11,924 bases of DNA from Acanthaster planci (taxonomy: Eukaryota; Echinodermata; Asteroidea; Valvatida; Acanthasteridae): contig NW_019091704.1 in assembly GCF_001949145.1 (NCBI RefSeq), forward strand, positions 1 through 11,924. The letters are read 5' to 3'. Below, piece by piece: positions 1 through 7,694 of this stretch. A program made the position numbers and the translations under genes. Below the pieces are notes generated by a model. The model had not been told where the DNA came from. It saw only the letters and a list, made by a program, of their open reading frames with translations, and ran no database searches. The stretch's first letter is position 1. Every line of letters starts with the position of its first letter.

Positions 1-2
1 GC

Positions 3-360
3 AAGTTACAATATATACAACATATTACTACATGGTGCACAGAACGTGGTCTTACTCGGACTGAAGTTTCTGTCACTGCAGTGGCTGACTTTTTCATGCA
101 TCTGTTCAAGTCAGTCCTACAGGTGTCAACCCTCCGGCCGTACCGTTCAGCTATTCACAGTGGTTTTTCTGATGGTTCGACGGTCTCCAACAATGGCACC
201 CTTAAACACCTTCTCCAAGGGATATTTCTTCAGCACCCCCTACCAAAAGATTAATTCCTTCCTGGGACCTGTGCTTCATCTACTTGCTGGTTCCCCCTTT
301 GAACCTCTCAGCAAAGCATCACTACTCAACCTGTTACTGACTGGAAGTCATTGTACAGAA
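3..360 (+). pseudogene. Decayed tyrosine recombinase fragment, DIRS-like retroelement
   Basis: Frame 3 is open from 3 to 254 and reads like the N-terminal core-binding domain of a DIRS-type tyrosine recombinase: a Trp-Cys-x-Glu-Arg-Gly-Leu motif at 33-53, a Val-x-Asp-Phe-Phe helix, then LQVSTLRPYRSAIHSG. The similarity then moves to frame 2 (LIPSWDL, about 251-271) and to frame 1 (GSPFEPLSKASLLNLLL, 289-339), so at least two frameshifts and a stop at 252-254 interrupt it. At 340-360 the frame reads TGSHCTE, where the family usually has TG-Lys-Arg-x-Ser-Glu. The first catalytic Arg therefore appears as His (codon 349-351), which a CpG-to-CpA change could explain. The remaining catalytic domain and any reverse transcriptase are absent. 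The fragment lies in the intron upstream of the stomatin exon and cannot encode an active enzyme. Other tyrosine recombinase transposons (Ngaro, Crypton) are less likely. Family assignment is from motif memory. Confidence 0.65.
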
Positions 361-1029
361 TGTTTTGATTAGTTTTGATGTTCAGTTGGAAGAAAGTCAC
401 ATTAGAAGCCACACGCTTTTCACTTGAAACAGTGACAGCTTAAAGACAGGCACCTTTCTGTTGCCCCTTGGATGGGTCTTATATTAAACTGCCAGGTGGC
501 TTACTGCACAGTATCCCAAGGGACTAATGACATACTAGCTATAGAAAATTATGTCTCATGTATTGCCATTATGAGCTCTGATGTGCTGACACCTTCACAC
601 ACAGTGATCATTCCATCATCAGTAGGCTATCATAAGACTTCCCTGTAGTCCTTTCCATATATAATAGTATATACTTTGTCCTCATAAAAAGTACTCAAGG
701 CATTTGTGACATATTGGCAAGGTATAGATTACATTTGTAGTCCTAATTGTATCTTGTACTCGCAGTAATGTTTCCTCACAAATTACCTACCATAATTCAC
801 ACATACTGGTAAGTTTAAAAGCATTTCAATGTCAAAGCAAATTTAGTTTTTCTCAATTGCATGATATTCCCCTGTACTTTCATTCTCCATATCCAAAGCT
901 GTGCCATGCATGTATATGTACACGTATCAAAAACCATGTAGCATGCTGGGTCCAGTTAAAAAACAGATTTGGTTTCATTAATACATTCTTGTTTGTTTTT
1001 TCTCTCTCCCTGTGTGTTGGTATTGACAG
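361..1029 (+). other. Intron of the stomatin gene, 3' part
   Basis: AT-rich sequence with no reading frame resembling a protein. I looked here for the stomatin exon that should precede 1030 (Ala/Glu-rich helix ending in Ala-Lys) and did not find it, so that exon lies upstream of the window. The last 40 bases are a clear 3' splice region: a T/C-rich tract (about 988-1015) followed by GACAG at 1025-1029. Confidence 0.6.
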
Positions 1030-1199
1030 GTGATTGCTGCGGAAGGAGAGCGAAATGCCTCCAGGGCTTTGAAGGAGGCAGCTGATGTCATTGCTGAATC
1101 ACCTAGCGCTCTCCAGCTGCGCTACTTGCAGACACTGAATACCATCTCAGCAGAGAAGAATTCCACCATTGTCTTCCCTCTGCCTATTGATTTACTCAG
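1030..1199 (+). CDS. STOM: Stomatin (band 7 / SPFH family), internal exon near the C-terminus
   Basis: The exon reads 56 codons in phase 0, starting [20 protein letters not shown] and ending [12 protein letters not shown] plus two bases (AG) of a split codon. It matches human stomatin from about residue 209 to 270 almost throughout. Stomatin is a hairpin-anchored, cholesterol-associated membrane scaffold of the SPFH/prohibitin-homology family. It forms oligomers and modulates ion channels and transporters. The helix VIAAEGE to LQTLNTI lies just after the SPFH domain, and the STIVFPLPI segment is known to be needed for oligomerisation and raft association in human stomatin. Splice signals are strong: a pyrimidine tract and CAG before 1030, and CAG|GTGAGT at 1197-1205. 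Upstream exons lie outside the window. The family call is very secure. Whether this is the STOM orthologue or a STOML1/3-type paralogue cannot be settled from one exon. Confidence 0.95.
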
Positions 1200-1487
1200 G
1201 TGAGTCTCTGAACTATTTTGAGTGGGCAGATTTGCTCATGTATAAGCATACATATTAATGCATGTATATTAAATCCTCTTTATTACCTTTTTTATCATCA
1301 ATTTGAGGCGATATTAGAGGTCCATAATAAGATGGATAAACCATGGACAAATGACTTGAACAGTAGTAGAAACCAGAGGAGTAACAAATAGCCTAGCCAA
1401 GCCTAGTTTCACAGCTGATATTGAAAAACACCAGAGCTTTTAGCCAACTCACACAGTCCTTATACGCAGCTAGTTACCAGTTAACAA

Positions 1488-1558
1488 TTGTACGCCCAAG
1501 GGGGCAAATGGCTTTTGAGGTGAAGCCGAGGGTGCCATTTGCCCCTGAGGTTGTACAA
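1488..1558. repeat. Imperfect inverted repeat (hairpin), possibly a MITE remnant
   Basis: Arms 1488-1512 and 1534-1558 are complementary at 20 of 25 positions, including an uninterrupted 12-bp stem (GGGGCAAATGGC with GCCATTTGCCCC) and an outer TTGTAC/GTACAA stem, around a 21-base loop. The arms are GC-richer than the surrounding intron. Such short perfect stems are typical of small non-autonomous DNA transposons, but I see no target-site duplication and cannot name a family. Confidence 0.55.
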
Positions 1559-2348
1559 AACCCATGGACCCTGTCACTGCAGGCAGCAACTGTTTTGTTA
1601 TACATGGTCATAGATTTCACTGGAATGATCTTATGCAAGATAAATTAAAACACATCGACAAATTGAAACACGTGAACAGTGAATGAGATACTAAATTTTT
1701 AGGAAAATTATTGATTGTAATGTCCTTTGTTTACCTCTTTTTGGGGTATCTAGGATTTATAACAAACTTGTTTAACAGAAAAACCTGGGATTCATAAAGC
1801 ACTGGGGGTTTTGTTGATTGGTTGAATTTCAAGAAATTATATACATCAAATACTGTTGAAAAGTATTGACAAGATTGAAGAGCATACGAAAAGAGAAAAT
1901 GGCATGAGCGTTTTATAATAGCGATTCGGATTGCAGAAATAGCAATCACAGCATACTTGTGTTCCACGAGCATATGGACAGCAGCATGAACTGAAGTCTG
2001 ATAAACTGAGGGGAGAGGGGAAAGGTTCCTTCATGGTCAGAGTAAAGAAAGCAGAACATGCGAACAGACAGTGCTTCAATGTCCCCCACACAGAGCACAT
2101 CTCCTACATTAATTGGTGCGTTCTAGTACCATCACGGCTATCCACCCTCATACCCAAGTTTACACAGTTACAACACAGTAGACATACACGACACATCAGC
2201 TGTGGGAAAGATCACCGTTATCCATCATTTTTTTGCAGCCAGGCAACATCACTAGTACGTGCGGCGCGTGAATGACACATGCACGCTTGTAGCACATCAC
2301 GTGATCAGTTCGCAACCAATAAAAATTTACTATCTATGACTGGGGTAT

Positions 2349-2514
2349 AACATTATCTGTTCAATAGAAGAGATAAACATAATCACTGCGGTGGATAATA
2401 AATACAGGAAAAAAATAATCGATGAGTCGCTGTGTCGTGTTGCTGGTAGCGACGTTTCGGCTGCTGGTGCTGCTAGCCTTCATCAGGCAACTGAAGTCTG
2501 GAACATTATCTGTT
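2349..2514 (-). mobile_element. 140-bp insertion with 13-bp target-site duplication, possibly a Penelope-like 3' end
   Basis: The 13-mer AACATTATCTGTT occurs at 2349-2361 and again, perfectly, at 2502-2514, bracketing 140 bp (2362-2501). This is what a target-site duplication looks like. On the minus strand the insert carries CTGATGA (2480-2486) and CGAAAC (2454-2459), linked by a short stem (GGCT/AGCC), followed by a 6-bp hairpin GTCGCT/AGCGAC (2426-2431 with 2448-2453). CTGATGA and GAAA are core elements of hammerhead ribozymes, which are known in the terminal repeats of Penelope-like retroelements. The small size and variable-length duplication would suit a 5'-truncated retroelement copy. 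The Penelope assignment rests on motif memory. A 5'-truncated LINE (the 3' end on the minus strand is ...TCTATTG) is the main alternative. Confidence 0.6.
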
Positions 2515-2911
2515 GATCCATTATTATTAATCGTTTGCCAGGATGTCATACAAAGTGTACGTCATCAGATGCTTTATAGTCTCACAGAATCTTCAGAATA
2601 AATTTCAGAGACTTCAAAATAAATGAAGTTTCATATAAATGAAATAAAATGTTGTCCACTCCCATTCTCTTTAGCATTAGTCGCATGGTTTCTTATTTGG
2701 TTTCATCATGTCAATGCAAAGTGTTGTAATGAAGGCACATGCGTGTTGTGGGTTTCATTTAATCTGCTCTTACCATTTCTTATAAAATTGTGAATACATT
2801 TTAAATAGGTACATTTTCATAATCCTTGCACTTTGCAAGAAAGGCAAATGCATGCCTTCACCCTGCAAACTGTTCTGAAAAATATGTGTGTATTTTATTT
2901 CCTGTCAACAG

Positions 2912-2930
2912 TTCAATGGTGGCCAAATGA
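2912..2930 (+). CDS. STOM: Candidate last coding exon of stomatin
   Basis: After a T-rich tract and CAACAG (ending at 2911), one base (T, 2912) completes the split AG|T Ser codon left by the 1030-1199 exon. Five codons follow (S M V A K) and then TGA at 2928-2930. The joined end reads PIDLL-SSMVAK. This aligns naturally with the human stomatin end PIDML-QGIIGAK, with polar residues, two hydrophobics and Ala-Lys in the same order, although human stomatin goes on for a few more residues. Phase, splice signal and similarity all agree, but the exon is too short to be certain without transcript data. The main competitor is the acceptor at about 2239. Confidence 0.45.
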
Positions 2931-4660
2931 GGATGTGCTCCATTACATAAAACTGTTTGAAAAAATTGACAGAAAGGACCAGCATCTGCCATGTTAAATT
3001 AATTACAAACTGGAACAAATCTTATGGTGGTCAGTGCATTTTTTTTCCCACATCACAGCTCTTTTGGTAAGTTTGATATTTCATAGGGAAAAATATGGCT
3101 CTTACTATGTTATAAAGACAGCAAGAGTGACTGTTCAAACAAAGAAAGTGGTGGAACCCTTTAATTATCAGCTTTGTAATATAATAAACAGAAGAGATTT
3201 GTGACTGAGTTTGTTGGGTTCAGTAAATCACTTGTTTGTTTTTTACGTCCAGTCACATTGAAAAATTCACATTAGAGCTTGGCCATTTGGTTAATAAAGC
3301 AGTTGCCGTAGATGGTTTGGTCAAAATTCAACAGAAACACAGGCATTTGTTGAGAGAATTTTACAGCATAAAATGTGTAAGTAGTCACACGAAAAAGACA
3401 GGATCTAACTGCATTGCTTTCAAGGGCTATTTACATCCCAACACCAATTGCATTCAAAAAGGAACTTATTGACCTAAAGGCTACTTTCTTGTGGTCGAAG
3501 TATGAAAAGTTTTACATGCACTCTCTCCCCAATTCCTACCACTAATTACATGTACATGTAGGTAACTTCTGACCTTCTGCATCAAAATTTGAGAACTCAT
3601 GTCTGAATCAGTTTTAATAATATCAAAGGTTTTATCAGGAAATCTTTAGCATACAATTTGGGTATATAAGTAGAGCGTCATTACCACATGTATGTACAGG
3701 TAAACTGGGAATGTGTTTAGGCAGATACATGTAAACAGATGGAGCAATTGTCTATTTTCCTAAGTGGATCAGTTCAAATAATGTACATTGTCACTCATCA
3801 ACATTAAACTTTCTCTTTTTTAGTGTACAAGTATTACATATTCCTATGCTGTACAAGTGGGTGCTGTACACGTGTATACACTGCATGCGCAGATATTTAA
3901 GAAAATATATTCAGTACTTAATAAATGTATAGTACAGTGCATATTTTGAAGTAGTTGTGTGCTCATACACTGGTTCTTTTTTAATTACTTGTGTGCAATA
4001 TGTCTCAATGAGATAACTGACTTTTGGGCTTGTTTTGCTTAACAGTGATAACGTGAATATTTAATATAATTACGATAAAGATGTGATAGATTCAGTTTTG
4101 CTGTTTGTACATAATCATTCTGCAAATTACAGTGAACCTTTTATCGTGAATGTGTGGTTTCTTATGAGCAGTGTCACAAGTAAGAAGAATCCGTTGAGGA
4201 GAAACTCTTGTAAACATTATGTTGCATGCAAAGACTGTACAATCAGCAAAGAATACAAGTCACAAATTATGCTTGATTCATTCCGTGCACTGTTTGATGG
4301 TGAGTGAACTGCAATATATACTTAGCTGGCTTGACTTTGCTGTTGTGAGTTGGACACTTTGCCTAGGGCAGTTCTTGCCTGTCCTGGAGCCAACTATGAA
4401 GAATAGCACATTCAAAATAATGTGCAATAATAATTGGTTTTGAAAAATAATGGACTTCTGAGATGTAATATATTGTACTTAATCGTTAATTTCAGCCTGA
4501 TGCCATCCATACAGTTGTATAGTTACCATATAGACTGGTTGCCTGTCATGAGGTTCTCCCTTTATGTTAATTTGTCAAGTTGAAGCCACTTTATAGTTGC
4601 ATACAATATTGATGGCCAGTTGTTGTTGAATTGCTTTTATGAAGTGCATGTGAAACATAA
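2931..4660 (+). other. Probable stomatin 3' UTR, then intergenic DNA
   Basis: If the terminal exon at 2912 is right, the 3' UTR begins here. AATAAA hexamers at 3183-3188, 3293-3298 and near 3924 are possible poly(A) signals; none is clearly the one used. Beyond about 3300 the sequence is AT-rich, with no protein-like frame, no RNA gene I recognise and no obvious transposon ends. A GTACA-rich patch at about 3827-3880 includes the palindrome ACACGTGT. Confidence 0.4.
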
Positions 4661-5012
4661 GGCCTGTTCACACCAGACAAATCTTAGGATTGATGCAGGG
4701 TTGACAAACGGTGATGATTCACACATGAAAATCTTCTACCTTACACCCTGCATCAACTCCGCATCAACCCCTAAATTGATTTCAACCCAAGTTGAACTCA
4801 ACCCTGCTCTGGACGAGGGTTGACAATTTTCAAGCCGGGTTGAAAATTTTTTTGTGCTAATGTCCGGGTTGAACTCGCCTTGATAAGCTCAGTTTGCTTG
4901 AAAGTAGGGTTGAATGTGGGATTGAAAACTCAATTTTCAACCCAGGGTGATCATGGGTTTTCCCAACTAGGGTTGAGTTCAACCCGGGTTGAGAGGTTCA
5001 ACCCGGGTTGAA
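4661..5012. mobile_element. GGGTTGA-rich DNA transposon fragment, one terminus visible
   Basis: The segment starts abruptly with GGCCTGTTCACACCAGAC directly after CATAA (4656-4660). It then carries 14 exact copies of the 7-mer GGGTTGA or its complement TCAACCC within about 350 bp. Two of the sites are near-perfect palindromes: TCAACCCGGGTTGA at 4979-4992 and the 16-bp TTCAACCCGGGTTGAA at 4997-5012. The first 18 bases match the left terminus of the 11009-11651 element at 13 of 18 positions without gaps, and both follow CATAA. A terminus of this kind next to TAA suggests a PIF/Harbinger-like non-autonomous element. I did not find the matching right terminus, so the copy is truncated or its end has decayed. 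Confidence 0.6.
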
Positions 5013-5618
5013 AGTATTTAAGACGTTAATGAGAGAGGCTGAGATTTGGTGAGTCTTGTACAGTTTCCAAAGAGGAAGTTGGAACCAGAAGCATACTTCT
5101 TGGAACTGCTATTGGCACCCATGTGACATATCATCACAAAATGAGCTGAAAGTTGGAATTTTTAAAACTGAGATACATGTATTGGTACTTTGGAATTCAA
5201 CAGAAAGAGAGCTTTCCAATGGCATGTACAATGAACACTTAGGGTAGAAGTATAAGGTGACAATGTGGCATTATTCTGGCAGCTTTGTGTCTTATTCCCA
5301 ACATTGTTTCAGCATTTCTGGCAAGGCAGGAATAATGCTATCATCAAAATTGCTGAGAAAATGACATTTTTAAATATGTGATTCTGCAAAATATTTAGAA
5401 TTAGATAGGAGACGGGTTGTTCTTTCCAAATATTACAAAAACCAAAAATTGACCTCCACTTCAATAGGACTTTGAACACTCAAAATAGGAAAGAGTGAGA
5501 TGTGACTTTACTCTCATTTTGTTGCGACAGGTCACATACATTGTGCCCTGAAAAGCCTTGATAAGCCAAAAAAACAAAAAAATTACATTTACTGATGAAT
5601 AATGTACGGAATCATATC
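5013..5618. other. Intergenic DNA, nothing recognised
   Basis: AT-rich sequence between two transposon-derived blocks. Reading frames are short and resemble no family I know. The right end of the GGGTTGA-rich element was searched for here and not seen. Confidence 0.5.
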
Positions 5619-6105
5619 AGGGCCACTTGCAATGAAAATTTTCCAGATACATGTACTATCTCGCCGCCGCAAGTTTTTTTTAAGCTTAAACTAGCTCAAC
5701 TCGCTGCATATTAAGACTCAATCTGGATTCCAGCCCCAGTGATTCCGACTACTCCTTTAATCAAAGGTCCTGTATCACCTAATGTCCACATGACCAACAC
5801 TCCTCCAGATTTCTGGAATAGTCAAACTATTCCTAACTTATCCTGTCCATATTAAATTCAGTTTAACGTCTATACATTTTCTATAATGCTCCTCAAAATT
5901 GTGAAAATTGTTACAAAGATTACAATGAATAAAATTGGTAGCCAAATGAGCAAAAGGAGAAGAAAAAGACCATTTGGATGGTATCGGTAATGTTTGGGCA
6001 TTTCCGGCTTCGTCTGTACCAAGAATGTTGGTACAGACTGAACTGGCTGGGTTATATTGGTCGGAATACTCCCCAATTATGAAGCAGATTTAGGTTGAAA
6101 AGATT
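5619..6105 (+). repeat. Left arm of the fold-back inverted repeat
   Basis: This pairs with about 6895-7694. Landmarks shared in inverted order are the terminal CCACTTGCAA, GTCAACTCGCTG-like sequence near 5696-5706, ATTAAGACTCA near 5711, TCAAAGGTCCTGTATCACC (5761-5779), the near-identical block 5884-6005, and weaker similarity to about 6105. At 5776-5782 it retains the uninterrupted version of the site that holds an insertion in the right arm. Confidence 0.85.
5884..6005 (-). repeat. Near-identical core block of the left arm, with hydrophobic frame
   Basis: Read on the minus strand, these 122 bases differ from 6996-7117 at only two positions. Both copies keep a frame beginning MPKHYRYHPNGLF and continuing as about 25 mostly hydrophobic residues (Leu, Ile, Phe, Val), ending in ILRSI, like a single membrane-spanning segment. 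Both differences change the amino acid (Leu/Ser and Val/Leu), so there is no sign of protein-level selection. I do not recognise the peptide and do not call it a gene. Confidence 0.7.
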
Positions 6106-6894
6106 GGAACATGTTTTGATAAATGGAAAGCATTTTTAAAAAATTGAATGTGTTTTGAAGTGAATGTCATTTTTAAAAATTTGTATTTTAGAAATTTGGA
6201 ATAGATTTTTTTTAAAGCAGAACGAATTTTTTTCCCAGATTCGAGTGAAGTTTTAACCACTTGCAGCCAGGAGACCCGTTTTTCGTGCACATAGGCTTTC
6301 TACACGAAGCTGGGGAGCCCGAAAGACCGTACTTGACACAAAAACTGAGCTGCTGGGCATTACCAGCATTTTTTCACTCTCAATAGTGGAGACAATCCAG
6401 CCTTATTTTGAAATAGTATACCACAGTTTGGGGCATTTAGTGCGAGCGGATTACCACCGGGGACAAGAGCGCTCCACCACCACAACGATTAGCCACACAG
6501 CAACACTGCATGCTAATCTGGCCCCTATGGGTGCAGCGTCCCAATGCAAGGAAAATTCTCCGCCATGCGGAGGCGCACAATTCAGGGGCACCAATCTAGG
6601 GGCAAAGCAGACCCAAATGTGATTGAAAATTTGTCAGAAGAGCCCAAAGAAGGTGAGGAATGTCATTTGAAAAATAGCCGCTGAGAAGACTTGGGAACAA
6701 TGACTTTTTGGGGGGTGAGTTTGTGTTTGGCGGATAATTAAAAAATTCATTGGTTAACCTACTAAAAATTGAAAAATAAATGAAATCTGAAGGACCAGAT
6801 AACACATTGTTTTTTTATTGAGAGGCCTCAGGGACTTAAGTTTCCTGCCATGGAGCTCCAAACTTGGTTGATTTTACACTATTTTCAGTGGAGC
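6106..6894. other. Central spacer of the fold-back element
   Basis: The outer parts are AT-rich with T and A runs. The stretch from about 6250 to 6620 is distinctly GC-richer and contains an open frame at 6386-6622 without recognisable similarity. I could not identify a transposase, RNA gene or tRNA-like promoter in it. It may be a captured host segment or a relic of another element. Confidence 0.35.
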
Positions 6895-7694
6895 TCAATT
6901 TTTTGACCCTAATGCTACTTTGTAGTGGATGGTGTACTCCGACTGGTATACCACGGACAGTTCACAAAATTCTTGGTAGGCCAACAGACGAGGCTGGAAA
7001 TGCCCAAACATTACCGATACCATCCAAATGGTCTTTTTCTTCTCCTTTCGCTCATTTGGCTACCAATTTTATTCATTTTAATCTTTGTAACAATTTTCAC
7101 AATTTTGAGGAGCATTAAAAAAAATGTACAGACGTTAAACTGAATTTAATATGGACAGGATAAGTTCGGAATAGTTTGACTATTCCCGGAAATCTGGAGG
7201 AGTGTTGGTCACATTGGGTGCATAGAGGAAGGACACAAAATGCCTGCTCACTGCCTACATCTTAGCCGGACCAATATCCTGGGAATACTTGTAGTTTTTT
7301 CTTGCAATTAAATACAAATTATTGCTGTGACCAGAAAATAGAGAAAAATCCCTGATATAAGACTTACTTTTGCCATCGTAAATAAACTTTTTAAATTTTG
7401 ATACATTGTTTTATTCCGTAGTGTTCGCTGCGCTCTGGCTACGGACAAACCAGGCATGCCAGAAAGCCGTAACTGGCCAGATGTTAAAGCCCAGGCAGTT
7501 CAAACTCCTTCTGTGTCCTTCCTCTATGTTGGGTGATACAGGACCTTTGATAAGAAGAGCAGTCGGAATCATTGGGTCTGGTATCCAGACTGAGTCTTAA
7601 TATACAGCGAGTTGACCTAGTTTTAGCTAACTTTTAGCTGAGATAGTAACTCACTGCGACGAGTTACTAAAAAAATTTCCTTGCAAGTGGCTCT
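6895..7694 (-). repeat. Right arm of the fold-back inverted repeat
   Basis: This is the inverted counterpart of 5619-6105. Its near-identical core (6996-7117) carries the same hydrophobic frame on the plus strand, so the frames of the two arms both read outward from the centre. The arm is split by the insertion at 7221-7528. Confidence 0.85.
7214..7535. mobile_element. 308-bp non-autonomous DNA transposon with 7-bp target duplication
   Basis: Element 7221-7528 has perfect 17-bp terminal inverted repeats (CATAGAGGAAGGACACA on the left, its complement at 7512-7528) and is flanked by TTGGGTG at 7214-7220 and 7529-7535. The left fold-back arm shows the corresponding site uninterrupted (5776-5782, reading TTAGGTG on the minus strand), so this was a late insertion into the right arm. 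There is an internal TCCGTAG/CTACGGA stem at 7415-7421 and 7439-7445. CA...TG ends with a duplication of 7-8 bp are compatible with hAT-like elements, but no transposase is present and the superfamily is inferred. The short frames inside it look like chance. Confidence 0.85.

Larger units (their letters stand above)
1200..2911 (+). other. Probable last intron of the stomatin gene
   Basis: This runs from a consensus donor (GTGAGT, 1200-1205) to a candidate acceptor at 2910-2911. It contains the hairpin at 1488-1558 and the insertion at 2349-2514, both listed separately. The rest shows no recognisable coding sequence. A second strong acceptor lies at about 2237-2239 after seven T's; splicing there would add the short tail SQATSLVRAARE and a stop at 2273-2275, with an AATAAA at 2318-2323. 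I rate that outcome lower than the 2912 exon because its tail does not resemble stomatin. Confidence 0.5.
5619..7694. mobile_element. Fold-back element with long inverted arms
   Basis: The two ends are inverted copies: AGGGCCACTTGCAA at 5619-5632, and on the minus strand AGAGCCACTTGCAA ending at 7694. Similarity continues inward for about 490 bp on the left (5619 to about 6105) and about 800 bp on the right (about 6895 to 7694). The right arm is longer mainly because of a nested 308-bp element. Outer arm sequence is roughly 80-85% similar by eye, while one inner block is 98% identical. No transposase is visible. I found no convincing target-site duplication (CATATC on the left, TATACG on the right). 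It is best described as a non-autonomous fold-back DNA transposon of unknown superfamily. A transcript through both arms could fold into a long hairpin. Confidence 0.8.

Noticed and set aside
46-372. 108-residue open frame starting at an ATG at 46
   Set aside because: Most of it is an out-of-frame reading of the recombinase fragment. Only its last third (from about 289) carries the family's motifs, so it is not a gene.
1931-1990. Alternative stomatin last exon after TTGCAG near 1938
   Set aside because: The predicted tail (about 17 residues) has no resemblance to stomatin C-termini and the pyrimidine tract is poor.
2361-2549. 62-residue minus-strand frame over the 140-bp insertion
   Set aside because: It runs across both target duplications into the host flank and shows no known domain, so it is not called as a protein.
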